DNA from: Caldilinea sp. CFX5
Lineage (GTDB): Bacteria; Chloroflexota; Anaerolineae; Caldilineales; Caldilineaceae
DNA: 64,000 bases
Direction of reading: 5' to 3'
Assembly (NCBI GenBank): GCA_021405325.1
Contig: QWII01000034.1
Coordinates: 24,273-88,272 of the forward strand
Position 1 is the first letter of the stretch; each line of letters starts with the position of its first letter. The notes below the pieces were generated by a model. That model was not told where the DNA came from. It saw only the letters and a program-made list of their open reading frames with translations, and did no database searches. Both the position numbers and the translations under genes were made by a program. Below, one piece after another: positions 1 through 8,303 of this stretch.

Positions 1-158
1 GGTTTAAAGTCTTCGATGGCGCCGGTGACGGCATAGGGGTTGCGTCCGTCGCTGCACTCGCCATAGCCGGTGACGCCTTCGTCGGTTTCGACTTTGACAA
101 AGATCCACGGTCGCCAGCCGGCATCGACAAGAAATGTTTCAATGTTGGTGATCTTCAT
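1..158 (-). CDS. Enolase-superfamily (mandelate racemase/muconate lactonizing-type) enzyme, 5' part only
   Basis: Only the first 52 codons lie in the window; the gene runs off the left edge. The readable N-terminus (MKITNIETFLVDAGWR, then VKVETDEGVTGYGE) matches the N-terminal capping domain of mandelate racemase/galactonate dehydratase-type enzymes, where the 'G-x-GE' strand is typical. The family abstracts a proton alpha to a carboxylate on a Mg-bound sugar acid or similar substrate, but the catalytic barrel is not visible, so the substrate cannot be named. Two in-frame ATGs exist (164 and 158). The GGAGG sits 8 nt before the ATG at 158 and only 2 nt before the one at 164, so 158 is preferred. 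Confidence 0.75.
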   Translation of the reverse strand, partial: MKITNIETFLVDAGWRPWIFVKVETDEGVTGYGECSDGRNPYAVTGAIEDFK

Positions 159-321
159 GTTCATTTCCTCCCTTGTTGCGCTATAATTGTTCGCTTGCAG
201 CAATGTGCTTATGCAGTGTAGCAAACGACAACGAATTAGGAAAGGAACGAAAGCGTGCTGTCCCGACCACACTATCCGCGCTTTTTCTGAACGCCTATAA
301 AACCAACAGACAAGGAATAGC

Positions 322-1239
322 ATGACGCAGTCGAAAGCTCACACGGTATCCTCACCCTCTTATCCGGATCTGCTCCCACGCATCCTGGGCATTCTCTTGG
401 TAGCCGGCTCGGCGGCGGCCTTTGGCACGCTGGCGATCTTTGGCCGCTACGCCTATGCCGCAGGTCTGGACGCCATCACCATCTTGTTTCTCCGCTTTTC
501 ATTGGCGGCCCTGGTGCTGCTGGCGCTTCTCCTGATACGGCGCGAGCCATTGCCCCGTGGCCGGTCGGTAGCGCCCCTGATCGGCATGGGGGCGATTGGC
601 TATGTCGGGCAGGCGTTCTGTTACTTGACTGCTTTGAATTATGCATCGTCGGGGTTGGTGGCGCTCTTGTTGTATCTCTACCCCGCTTTTGTCACGGTGC
701 TGTCAGTGGTGGTCTTGCATGAGCGGATGACGCGTCTCAAGCTGTTAGCCTTGCTCCTGGCGCTGGTCGGCACGGGGCTGACCATTGGCCCCGCCGGCGG
801 GCAACTGTTGGGTATCCTGCTGGCGTTGGGGGCAGCGGGGATCTACTCGATCTACATCATTGTCGGCGCGCAGGTAATGAAACAGGTCTCCGCTGTGCAA
901 TCATCTACGGTGATTATGGCCTCTGCCGGCGCAATGGCTGGGCTACTGATGTTGATCAATGGCCCCCATTGGCCGGTGACTGCCGCCGGCTGGTGGGCCG
1001 TGGCGGGCATTGTCCTGGTGGCGACGGTGCTGCCGGCCATGACCTTTTTGATTGGCTTACGCCGGGTTGGCCCAACCACGGCGGCCATGATCTCAACCTT
1101 GGAGCCGGTTGTGACGGTCTTATTAGCGGCATGGTTGGAAGCGGAACGGCTGCAACCCCTGACCTTGATCGGCGGCGGCTTGATTCTGGGGGCCGTACTA
1201 CTCTTGACCCAAAGTGAATTGCGGCGGAGAGCAGGTTAG
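322..1239 (+). CDS. EamA/DMT-superfamily transporter
   Basis: 305-residue integral membrane protein with about ten hydrophobic segments arranged as two EamA repeats (roughly residues 20-150 and 162-300), the usual size and duplicated architecture of drug/metabolite transporter family permeases. Such proteins export or import small metabolites (amino acids, nucleosides, sugars); nothing in the sequence fixes the substrate. The second repeat keeps the typical 'P..A.....L.P..' pattern (ISTLEPVVTVLLA). AAGGA lies 7 nt upstream of the ATG. It stands alone between a divergent enzyme gene and a convergent deacetylase gene, with a strong hairpin directly after its stop. Confidence 0.88.
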   Translation: MTQSKAHTVSSPSYPDLLPRILGILLVAGSAAAFGTLAIFGRYAYAAGLDAITILFLRFSLAALVLLALLLIRREPLPRGRSVAPLIGMGAIGYVGQAFCYLTALNYASSGLVALLLYLYPAFVTVLSVVVLHERMTRLKLLALLLALVGTGLTIGPAGGQLLGILLALGAAGIYSIYIIVGAQVMKQVSAVQSSTVIMASAGAMAGLLMLINGPHWPVTAAGWWAVAGIVLVATVLPAMTFLIGLRRVGPTTAAMISTLEPVVTVLLAAWLEAERLQPLTLIGGGLILGAVLLLTQSELRRRAG

Positions 1240-1248
1240 GCGTGTTTA

Positions 1249-1327
1249 CCCGTAGGGGCGCACCCTTGCGGTCGCCCCAGGCTTGCCAGAGAACCGTGGG
1301 GCGACCGCAAGGGTGCGCCCCTACGGG
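1249..1327. terminator. Perfect 31-bp inverted repeat between convergent genes (bidirectional terminator / REP-like)
   Basis: Arms 1249-1279 and 1297-1327 are perfectly complementary over 31 bp around a 17-nt loop. The element fills the gap between the stop codons of the EamA gene and the deacetylase gene, so it probably terminates both transcripts. The GTAGGGGC start of the arm is shared with the palindrome at 51965-52020, which suggests a dispersed repeat family rather than a unique terminator. Confidence 0.8.
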
Positions 1328-1335
1328 TGGATATT

Positions 1336-2391
1336 TTACTTTTTCGGCAGTAAGATTTCGGAGAGCGTGACAAAACTGTAGCCATTCGCAACCAGATAGT
1401 CGAGGATGCGGGGCAGGGCGTCGGCGACAATGGGACTCATGTCGTGCATGACAATGATGGCGCCGGGGCAAACATGACGTGTGACGTGGTGGTAGACCTC
1501 ATCGGCCGTGATGTCTTTGACCCAGTCGCTGCTGTCCACGGTCCAGCCGATCAGGTGGTAGCCCTCTTCTTTGCTCACGCGGATGATCGTCTCATCCAGG
1601 GCGCCAAAGGGGGCGCGGAAGTAGGGTTTGGTGGTGGAACCGGGGGCTGCCTTTTGTACCGTCTCCTCCGTGCGGTTCAGCTCATAGCGCACCGACTCTT
1701 CGTTCATCCCCTGCATGTTTTCATGGCTCCACGAGTGGTTCGCCAGTTCATGGCCGTTGCTGAGGATGTCGGCGATGATCTCCGGCTTACGCAGCACGCT
1801 AAAGCCCACGACAAAGAAGGTGGCGCGGATGCCGCGCTGGGTAAGCATCGCCATCATCTCCTTGTTCTCCGGCACATAGCCGACATCAAAGGTGAGCGCC
1901 ACCCGTTTCTGCCGGTTATCGTGGCCCAAGTAGATGCCGGAGACGCCAAAGGGCAGATCATCCAGGGTGTTGACGGTGGGTAGCGGATGCGTCCATTGCG
2001 CGGGCGGGATGCTGCCGGGGGGTAGATGGATGGTGCTGCCGGCAAAGAGCGGATTGTCTTTGTTGAGCGCTTCCAGGATTGCGAAATCGACACCACTGTA
2101 TTGGGCAATATCAAAGAGGGTGTCGTTAGGCCAGAGACAGTAGGATTCCTGCCCCTGACCTCTACCGCCGTCGTTGTCGACCGGATTGCTACCGGCATGG
2201 CCGGTGTGCGCAACGGTGGCGCTTAGGCCGGTGGTGGCTGCTACACTGTTAGCCGTGCTATTGTCGAGGAGCGTAATGGCCTCGACGGGCGGTGTACTAC
2301 TCCAGAGGAGGCTGATGGCTTCGACGGCCAGAAAGCCAAGCATCCCAATCCCCACCAAAATCAAGGCGATGCCAACGATGCTTTTTGACAA
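1336..2391 (-). CDS. Membrane-anchored LysM + NodB polysaccharide deacetylase
   Basis: Read from a TTG at 2391 preceded by GGAG with 6-nt spacing. The reading frame is open further upstream but has no good start there and would run into the next gene, so a 351-residue product is preferred. Layout: one N-terminal membrane helix (about residues 4-26), a low-complexity spacer, a LysM-like carbohydrate-binding segment (about 80-125, YCLWPNDTLFDIAQ), then a NodB domain (about 155-345) with HELANHSWSH (metal histidines), RAPFGA and IIVMHD. These enzymes remove acetyl groups from peptidoglycan or chitin-like polymers. Oddity: motif 1 reads TFDVG instead of TFDDG, so the second, metal-ligand Asp is missing. 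It is extracellular and cell-wall facing. A perfect hairpin follows the stop. Confidence 0.87.
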   Translation of the reverse strand: MSKSIVGIALILVGIGMLGFLAVEAISLLWSSTPPVEAITLLDNSTANSVAATTGLSATVAHTGHAGSNPVDNDGGRGQGQESYCLWPNDTLFDIAQYSGVDFAILEALNKDNPLFAGSTIHLPPGSIPPAQWTHPLPTVNTLDDLPFGVSGIYLGHDNRQKRVALTFDVGYVPENKEMMAMLTQRGIRATFFVVGFSVLRKPEIIADILSNGHELANHSWSHENMQGMNEESVRYELNRTEETVQKAAPGSTTKPYFRAPFGALDETIIRVSKEEGYHLIGWTVDSSDWVKDITADEVYHHVTRHVCPGAIIVMHDMSPIVADALPRILDYLVANGYSFVTLSEILLPKK

Positions 2392-2561
2392 GGAAAACTC
2401 CGGTTTTATGTGGGCTGATGGTTGGTTGTCATGCAACGCATGACAGTTACTATTGTACCAGAAAAAGATTCGGGAAACAAAGTTGCTGAATGGCGCGGGA
2501 TGGATTTCAAGTTGGCGGCGAATTTTTACGGCAGCAGCAGGGTGCAACACTTGCTGATCAA

Positions 2562-3875
2562 TCATGCCGCCAACGACGGTGGCTGCCAACCGCCAAAGCG
2601 TTCTTCCAAATAGGCGGCGACCGCCAGCGCCACATCGTCATGCCAGGGCCGCGCCACCACCTGCACCCCCACCGGCAGACCATCCGTCGTCGCGCCGGTG
2701 CGCACCACCACGGCCGGGTAGCCCGTGAGGCTATAGGCCAAAGTGTAGGCAATGCCCCCCTCACGCTGCCCGTGCGGCTGGGCGGGGCGTTCAATGGCCG
2801 GCGTGATAATGACATCGAACTCTTTCATAAAACCAATCAGCCCACGCCGGAAACGATCCCACTGAAAGAGATGGCGCTCGACCGCTTCGCTGCTCAAGAC
2901 AAACTCCCCATCGGGGAGCCATTCGTCCCACGATTCGGATTCGGGGCGACGCCAGTAATCACGGGTAATGGCATAGCTCTCGCCAATGTGGGGTGGCAGC
3001 CGCTCTTCGACCACTGCCACTGCCGCTGTTAACGCTTGCGCCGCCGTGATTGTCGCTTCTTTACAGACCGGATCGGGGCTGGCGTCCTCATGTTCAGTAT
3101 AAAAGGCGACGCGCAAAGGATGTAAGGAAACCGTCCGCCAATCGCCCAACGCCATGGGGACGACACTGGCGTCCACCCAATCTACACCCTGGATCACCTC
3201 TAAGGCCAGGGCTAAATCGGCGACCGAGCGGGCCAGCGGGCCGATCACGGTGCGCGGGTCATTCATAACGCTGATCCGCGGAAAATGGCCGGTCAACGGC
3301 ACGCGTCCGGTCGTCGGTTTCAAGCCGGCCACGCCGCAAGCATGCGCCGGCGTGCGAATGCTGCCGCCTGAATCACTGCCCAGCCCCAGCGGTGAGCCGC
3401 CGGCGGCAATCAGTGCCGCTTCCCCGCTGCTGCTGCCGGAAGGGCTGTAGGCCAAATTGTAGGGATTGTTGGTGCGCCCATAAACAGGATTGTCTACAAC
3501 GACATTGGTCTTGCCCAGCATGATCGCACCGGCCTGTCGCAGACGCGCCACCACGGTCGCATCCTTGGCCGGTACATAGGTGCGATACTTTTCATTGCCC
3601 GCGGTACAGATGACACCGGCGGTCTCGATCCAATCCTTGACGGTGAAGGGCACGCCGTGCAACGGGCCGCGTAACTGACCACGGGCCAGATCAGCGTCGG
3701 CTGCCGCCGCCTCAGCCAGCGCCTGTTCGGCGGTCAGTTGGACAACGGCATTGATTTGTGGGTTCACGGCGGCAATGCGCGTCAGATGCGCCTCTACCAC
3801 CTGCTGGGCTGTAAATTCACGGTTGCGAATTTTTTCCGCCAACGCCGTTGCGCTGAGAAAGGTCAATGACTCCAT
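2562..3875 (-). CDS. Amidase signature family amidohydrolase
   Basis: 437 residues from the ATG at 3875, which has AAGGAG 7-8 nt upstream; the frame is open for 20 more codons but without a ribosome site. The amidase-signature core is clear: catalytic Lys in PFTVKDW, the Gly/Ser-rich SPSGSSSGE loop, and the nucleophile region GLGSDSGGSIRTPA followed by VAGLKPTTGRVPLTG. The family hydrolyses carboxamides; members include indoleacetamide hydrolase, GatA and various amidases. No gatB/gatC lies nearby, so a GatA role is unlikely, and the substrate is unknown. It is on the same strand as the deacetylase downstream, 170 nt away. Confidence 0.9.
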   Translation of the reverse strand: MESLTFLSATALAEKIRNREFTAQQVVEAHLTRIAAVNPQINAVVQLTAEQALAEAAAADADLARGQLRGPLHGVPFTVKDWIETAGVICTAGNEKYRTYVPAKDATVVARLRQAGAIMLGKTNVVVDNPVYGRTNNPYNLAYSPSGSSSGEAALIAAGGSPLGLGSDSGGSIRTPAHACGVAGLKPTTGRVPLTGHFPRISVMNDPRTVIGPLARSVADLALALEVIQGVDWVDASVVPMALGDWRTVSLHPLRVAFYTEHEDASPDPVCKEATITAAQALTAAVAVVEERLPPHIGESYAITRDYWRRPESESWDEWLPDGEFVLSSEAVERHLFQWDRFRRGLIGFMKEFDVIITPAIERPAQPHGQREGGIAYTLAYSLTGYPAVVVRTGATTDGLPVGVQVVARPWHDDVALAVAAYLEERFGGWQPPSLAA

Positions 3876-3957
3876 CCGGCTGCTCCTTCCTGAAAGCTGA
3901 CAAAACTGATTTGACGCTCCCGATCTTGCCCGCACTTTATGAAACAGGCAACAACGT

Positions 3958-4248
3958 TTTGGTATCTTTCCAAGTGGCCTTTACGCCTGCCTTTTTACGC
4001 TGATGGGAAAATAACAAGGATTTCACCGATTACGCAGATTCACAAATAGAAAAATCGGTGAAATCGGTGAAATCCTTGTTGCATTTTCATCGTTTGTGGT
4101 GTCGCCAAGATATGTGGCCTGTTCTGTAGATCATCACAGATTACGCAGATTACGCAGATGAAAGAACAAGAAAACTCTGTGCAATCTGCGTAATCTTTGA
4201 GCAAAAGCTGATTTTCATTGTTTGCGGTGACCCCGATTCATGTGGCCT
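3958..4248. repeat. Tandem palindromic repeat block (about 128-bp unit)
   Basis: The 360-nt gap between amidase and VOC genes is repeat sequence. Two related hairpins occur in a row: 18-bp perfect arms 4013-4030/4063-4080, and arms 4138-4151/4183-4196 (14 bp, core GATTACGCAGATT). Their flanks repeat directly: 4082-4120 resembles 4210-4248, both ending ATGTGGCCT. The last flank overlaps the 3' end and stop of the VOC gene. I see no gene here. Confidence 0.75.
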
Positions 4249-4831
4249 GATATGGTTGCTTGACCCCCCGATCTGCCGAGAGTGAGCGTGTTGTGCGTTC
4301 GGTCAAGCGGAGAAGGGCGTCGGCCAGATGGGCATCCTGGATATTATAATCACCCCGTTCGACGCGCAAGAGATGCGCTTCAAGCAAAACCTCGGCATGG
4401 GTCACGCCAACCGGCGGCTCAAATTTGTAACAGGCCAGTTCGAGTAACTGCCCCAGCGGGTCGCGGAAATAGATTGAGTCCATAAAGCCGCGATCTTTGT
4501 TCCCGCTGTGGTGGATGCCCCGTTCGTCCAATCGTTTGGCAACCTGTGTGTAGGTCGCCCGTGAAACGGAAAAGGCAATATGGTGCAGATTGCCGATGCC
4601 TTCGGGATTGGGTGTCGGGTCGGGTTTGCGATTTTCGTTGGTAAAGACGGTGATGGTGGTGCGACCATCGCCGGCATCAAAATAGAGATGATTTTCGGCA
4701 GGGACATCAAGATTGGGCTGTTCAAAGATGAAGGGCATCCCCAGTACCCCTTCCCAAAAGTCAATCGAACTCTGGCGGTCGGCGCCGACTAGCGTGATGT
4801 GATGGACGCCCTGGGTTTGGATCTTCTGCAT
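4238..4831 (-). CDS. VOC (glyoxalase/extradiol dioxygenase superfamily) protein
   Basis: 197 residues. The vicinal-oxygen-chelate fold is recognisable from GVHHITLVGAD at the N-terminus (first metal His), NLHHIAFSV (second His) and DPLGQLLELACY (Glu ligand), giving the 2-His-1-Glu metal site in paired beta-alpha-beta-beta-beta modules. Family members include ring-cleaving dioxygenases and glyoxalases; the closest style is 'ring-cleaving dioxygenase'-type VOC proteins, but no aromatic-catabolism genes are adjacent, so the reaction is not assignable. GGGAGAG precedes the ATG by about 6 nt. The C-terminal about 50 residues lie outside the VOC core, and the stop codon falls in the flank of the repeat block at 3958-4248. 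Confidence 0.85.
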   Translation of the reverse strand: MQKIQTQGVHHITLVGADRQSSIDFWEGVLGMPFIFEQPNLDVPAENHLYFDAGDGRTTITVFTNENRKPDPTPNPEGIGNLHHIAFSVSRATYTQVAKRLDERGIHHSGNKDRGFMDSIYFRDPLGQLLELACYKFEPPVGVTHAEVLLEAHLLRVERGDYNIQDAHLADALLRLTERTTRSLSADRGVKQPYQAT

Positions 4832-5048
4832 AAGTCACTCTCCCTTTGGTTTTTCCGACAAAGCTGGGCTACATGAATGTTGGCTCACAGAGAAGTGCGC
4901 ACAGGTAATGATACACTATACGCCATCATAGAGACAGTGACGGTTGCCTCCCATTCAATTTCATAACTCTCCTGTCCGATCAACCAACCGTTTTGCTGGC
5001 GCGTGTCGGCCTTGTTCGCCACGCCTTGTTCACTATGGAGGTGGATTC

Positions 5049-6107
5049 ATGACAACCAAACTAAACCGACGGACTTTGTTACAACTTTCGGCGCTGGCTG
5101 GTGTTGGCGGGGTGTTGGCCGCCTGCTCGTCACCGCTGGTCGAAGAGGCGGTCTACCAGGGGACAGAGAAAGCGCCCGTCGCCGCCAATCCTGCGGCCAG
5201 TACAGCCGCCACCAGCCACGAACTCGTTACCCAGATCGCCGATGCCGCCACCCAGTTTTTGAACGGGCTGACCGCTGAGCAACGCACCACCGCCGGCTAT
5301 GCCATTACCGACCCCGAATATCTGCGCTGGCATTGGACCACCACCCGCACCTTCCCGCGCAACGGGGTTGCCTTGTATGATCTGGACGCCGGTCAGCAAA
5401 CGGCGGCCTATGCCCTGTTGCGCGCCAGCGTCTCCGAAGCCGGTTTTCAAAAATCGCTGGACATCATGCAATTGCAACCGGAGATCGGCGGCGACCCGCT
5501 CAACTACTACGTGACCATCTTCGGCGCCCCCGGCGATCCAACTTGGGGCTGGCGCTTTGAGGGCCATCACCTCTCGCGCCGCTTCACCATTGCCGGCGAC
5601 AAGATCACCATTACGCCGTTCTTTCATGGCGTCTGGCCGACGGTCAGTGAAGCCGGCAAAGTAATCATGCAGCGGGAGGAGTGGGCCGCGCGTGAATTGG
5701 TGCGTTCGCTCGATGACAAAGCCCGTAGCGCAGTGATCTTTCAGGAACAGTCATTGACCCGTCATGTCACTTGGGATCAGAACTATGTCCAGCCGCTCGA
5801 CCCGGTGGGGGCGCCGCTGGCGACGCTCAATAACGATCAACAAGCGCTGGCCATGGAAATCCTTCACGCCTGGATGGCAACCCAAGCCGAACCAATCGCC
5901 AAGGTTCACCTTGACCGCATTGAGGCTGCTGGGCCAGAGAATTTGCGCTTTGGCTGGGCAGGATCGCTAGAAGAGCGTCGCCCCCATTACTACCGTATTC
6001 AGGGGCCAACCTTTCTGCTGGAATATGACAATACGCGCAATGGCAGCACCCATATCCACAGCGTCTGGCGGGTCTTTGACGAGGATTTTGGGCAAGGGTT
6101 AATTTAA
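5049..6107 (+). CDS. DUF3500 family exported lipoprotein
   Basis: 352 residues from the ATG at 5049, which has GGAGG 7 nt upstream; the open frame extends farther 5' without a usable start. The N-terminus has twin arginines (NRRTLLQLS), a hydrophobic stretch and a lipobox ending in AAC-SS, so it is predicted to be exported, probably by Tat, and lipid anchored. The rest matches DUF3500: a helical region with TAEQR and RTFPRNGVAL, then FGAPGDPTWGWRFEGHHLS and ITPFFHGVWP. The function of DUF3500 is not established; conserved Trp/His-rich loops suggest metal or ligand binding. It lies 87 nt upstream of a haem membrane protein gene in the same orientation. Confidence 0.83.
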   Translation: MTTKLNRRTLLQLSALAGVGGVLAACSSPLVEEAVYQGTEKAPVAANPAASTAATSHELVTQIADAATQFLNGLTAEQRTTAGYAITDPEYLRWHWTTTRTFPRNGVALYDLDAGQQTAAYALLRASVSEAGFQKSLDIMQLQPEIGGDPLNYYVTIFGAPGDPTWGWRFEGHHLSRRFTIAGDKITITPFFHGVWPTVSEAGKVIMQREEWAARELVRSLDDKARSAVIFQEQSLTRHVTWDQNYVQPLDPVGAPLATLNNDQQALAMEILHAWMATQAEPIAKVHLDRIEAAGPENLRFGWAGSLEERRPHYYRIQGPTFLLEYDNTRNGSTHIHSVWRVFDEDFGQGLI

Positions 6108-6161
6108 GAGATAGAGAGATAGAGAGATACCTATCTGAATCTCTCTATCTCTCTATCTCTT
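6106..6161 (+). repeat. 21-bp inverted repeat made of 8-nt words, after the DUF3500 stop
   Basis: Arms 6106-6126 and 6141-6161 are perfectly complementary with a 14-nt loop; each arm is a tandem GAGATAGA octamer. It follows the stop codon directly and could attenuate transcription into the MsrQ-like gene. Confidence 0.75.
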
Positions 6162-6194
6162 AATCTCCCCAACTGCCGGGAAAGAGATGCGTAG

Positions 6195-6785
6195 ATGAAA
6201 CATCCTTGGTTGCGCAGCGTCGTTCATGCCGTCGGTTTGCTGCCGTTGGTCTGGATGGTGGGCGACTTTTTGCTTCATCTGGAGAGCTATAGCGCCAACC
6301 GGGCATTGATGTTGCGTTCCGGCTCGGTGGGATTGATCCTGCTGGTGGCAGCCTTTGCGGTTTCGCCGCTGGCCTGGTGGTTGCGCCAGCCGGTGTTGGT
6401 GCAGCCGCGCCGCGCCTTGGGGCTGTATGGTTTCCTCTTTGTTTGTATCCATTTCTTGACTTATGCCTGGTTGGACAACAACTTCATGCTTGCTCTCATG
6501 ATCCGCGACTTGGGCGAACGGCAGGCGATGAGCGTCGGCTTGCTCGCCTTCGCCCTGCTCATCCCGCTGGCGCTCACCTCGACGGATGGCTGGCAACGGC
6601 GGCTGGGTAAACGCTGGCGACGGCTGCACCAATTGGTCTATCTGGCGCTGCCGCTCAGTGTGCTGCACTATTTCTGGCTGGATCGCGACATTGTCACATG
6701 GCCGGTCATTTTTGCAGGAATTGTGGGGGTATTGTTATTCTTGCGACTGCCGGGGGTACGAAAGCGGTTTAGGGTGCGCAATTAA
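6195..6785 (+). CDS. MsrQ/YedZ-like haem-binding ferric-reductase membrane protein
   Basis: 196 residues with about six membrane helices. The pattern RRALGLYGFLFVCIHFLTY, then GKRWRRLHQLVYLALPLSVLHY, supplies the spaced histidines that bind haem in the ferric reductase-like transmembrane family and in MsrQ, the quinol-oxidising membrane subunit that feeds electrons to the periplasmic methionine-sulfoxide reductase MsrP. Length and helix pattern suit MsrQ. No MsrP gene is adjacent; the upstream partner is the DUF3500 lipoprotein instead, so the electron acceptor is uncertain. An earlier ATG at 6187 is closed after three codons, leaving 6195. Confidence 0.8.
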   Translation: MKHPWLRSVVHAVGLLPLVWMVGDFLLHLESYSANRALMLRSGSVGLILLVAAFAVSPLAWWLRQPVLVQPRRALGLYGFLFVCIHFLTYAWLDNNFMLALMIRDLGERQAMSVGLLAFALLIPLALTSTDGWQRRLGKRWRRLHQLVYLALPLSVLHYFWLDRDIVTWPVIFAGIVGVLLFLRLPGVRKRFRVRN

Positions 6786-6893
6786 TGAGAACTTACTTGC
6801 ACAATTACCCCTTATTGTCAAGCTTGAATAGCGCTTTCAAGATGTATATGTTCGATTTGTAGGAACGCACACAGAAAAGGGTTTACTCCATCC

Positions 6894-8303
6894 GTGTTAT
6901 TGACCATTACCACTACATACCAACCGGCCACCGATTTGGGCTATCTGCTCTATAAACATCCGGCCCGTGTCCAGCGCTTTGAGCTGAACTTTGGGCAGGC
7001 GCATGTTTTCTACCCGGAAGCAACGGCGACGCGCTGTACGGCGGCGCTGCTGCTCGACATCGACCCGGTGGGGCTGGTGCGGCGGGGGGCTGAGAGCGGC
7101 GGCTTTGCATTGGCCCAATATGTCAATGATCGACCCTATGTCGCCTCTTCGTTGTTGAGCGTGGCGATTGGCGAGGTCTATGGTTCGGCATTGGCCGGTA
7201 CCTGTCGTGATCGTCCCGAACTGGCCGAAACGCCCATTCCGTTGACGGCGGTGCTGGCGGTTGTGCCTGCGCGCGGTGGCGAAGATCTGCTCTATCGTCT
7301 CTTTGCGCCGCTTGGCTATACCGTCACTGCTCAACGCCACCCGCTGGATGTGACCTTTCCGGCATGGGGTGAAAGTGTCTATTACACTGTGACCTTGCGC
7401 GCCACCGTGCGTTTGCATGAATTGCTTTCCCATCTCTATGTTCTGATTCCCGTATTGGACGATGACAAGCATTATTATGTCGGCAATGAGGAAGTCGAGA
7501 AGCTCTTGCGACATGGCGCCGGCTGGTTGGCGACCCATCCGGCGCGTGAGTTGATTACCCAGCGCTATTTACGCCATCAACGTAGCCTCAAGCGCGCGGC
7601 GCTGGCCCGTCTGGTGGAAGAGACGCCGCAGGTGGACGAGGCCGATAGTACACAGGATGCCGAAGAAGAACGCATCGAAACCCAAGTGCAGGAGCGTCAG
7701 GCCACCCTGCATGAGCTGCGGTTAGACGCTGTCCTGGCCGCGCTGAAAGCGGCCGGCGCCCAACGCGTGCTGGATTTGGGCTGTGGCGAGGGGCGCTTGC
7801 TGGCGCTTTTGTTGAAGGAGAAAAGCTTCACCACCATTCTCGGCGCCGATGTTTCAACACGCGCCCTGGAAATCGCCGCCGACCGTTTGCACCTGGATCG
7901 CCTGCCGCCACGACAACGGGAGCGCATCACCTTGCTGCATAGCTCGTTGATCTACCGGGATGAGCGGCTGGCCGGGTTTGACGCCGCCGCGATCGTCGAA
8001 GTGATCGAACATCTCGATCCGCCCCGGCTGGCGGCTTTTGAACGGGTGTTGTTCGAGTGTGCGCGCCCGCAAACGGTGGTGTTGACCACGCCCAACGCCG
8101 AGTACAATGTCATGTGGCCGACGCTACCGGCGGGGCGCTTCCGCCATCGCGATCACCGTTTTGAATGGACTCGCGCCGAGTTTGCCGCCTGGTGTCAACA
8201 GGTCGCCGACCGCTTCGGCTATAGCGTCACCCTGGCGCCGATTGGGCCGGTGGACGAAACGGTTGGCGCGCCCAGCCAGATGGGAGTCTTTACCCGCTTA
8301 TGA
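6894..8303 (+). CDS. hen1: Hen1, 3'-terminal RNA ribose 2'-O-methyltransferase
   Basis: 469 residues, GTG start, weak ribosome site. The N-terminal half (about 1-240, MLLTITTTYQPATDLGYLL) is the bacterial Hen1 ligase-activating domain. The C-terminal half is a SAM methyltransferase with VLDLGCGEGRLL and the Mn-binding residues in VEVIEHLD and FRHRDHRFEWTR. Established for the family: Hen1 methylates the 2'-OH of the 3' end of a broken RNA before Pnkp seals it, so that the same site cannot be cut again, and its N-terminal domain is needed for the ligase activity of Pnkp. The stop overlaps the pnkp start (ATGA at 8300), which indicates translational coupling and a shared operon. Confidence 0.95.
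   Translation: MLLTITTTYQPATDLGYLLYKHPARVQRFELNFGQAHVFYPEATATRCTAALLLDIDPVGLVRRGAESGGFALAQYVNDRPYVASSLLSVAIGEVYGSALAGTCRDRPELAETPIPLTAVLAVVPARGGEDLLYRLFAPLGYTVTAQRHPLDVTFPAWGESVYYTVTLRATVRLHELLSHLYVLIPVLDDDKHYYVGNEEVEKLLRHGAGWLATHPARELITQRYLRHQRSLKRAALARLVEETPQVDEADSTQDAEEERIETQVQERQATLHELRLDAVLAALKAAGAQRVLDLGCGEGRLLALLLKEKSFTTILGADVSTRALEIAADRLHLDRLPPRQRERITLLHSSLIYRDERLAGFDAAAIVEVIEHLDPPRLAAFERVLFECARPQTVVLTTPNAEYNVMWPTLPAGRFRHRDHRFEWTRAEFAAWCQQVADRFGYSVTLAPIGPVDETVGAPSQMGVFTRL

Noticed and set aside
182..187. TATAAT as promoter of the EamA gene
   Set aside because: No -35 or TG extension at the correct position, and it is 135 nt from the start codon; too weak to annotate.
2392..2589. 66-codon upstream extension of the deacetylase frame
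   Set aside because: No ribosome site at its ATG, overlap with the amidase gene, and a membrane-helix start with GGAG at the TTG 2391 instead.
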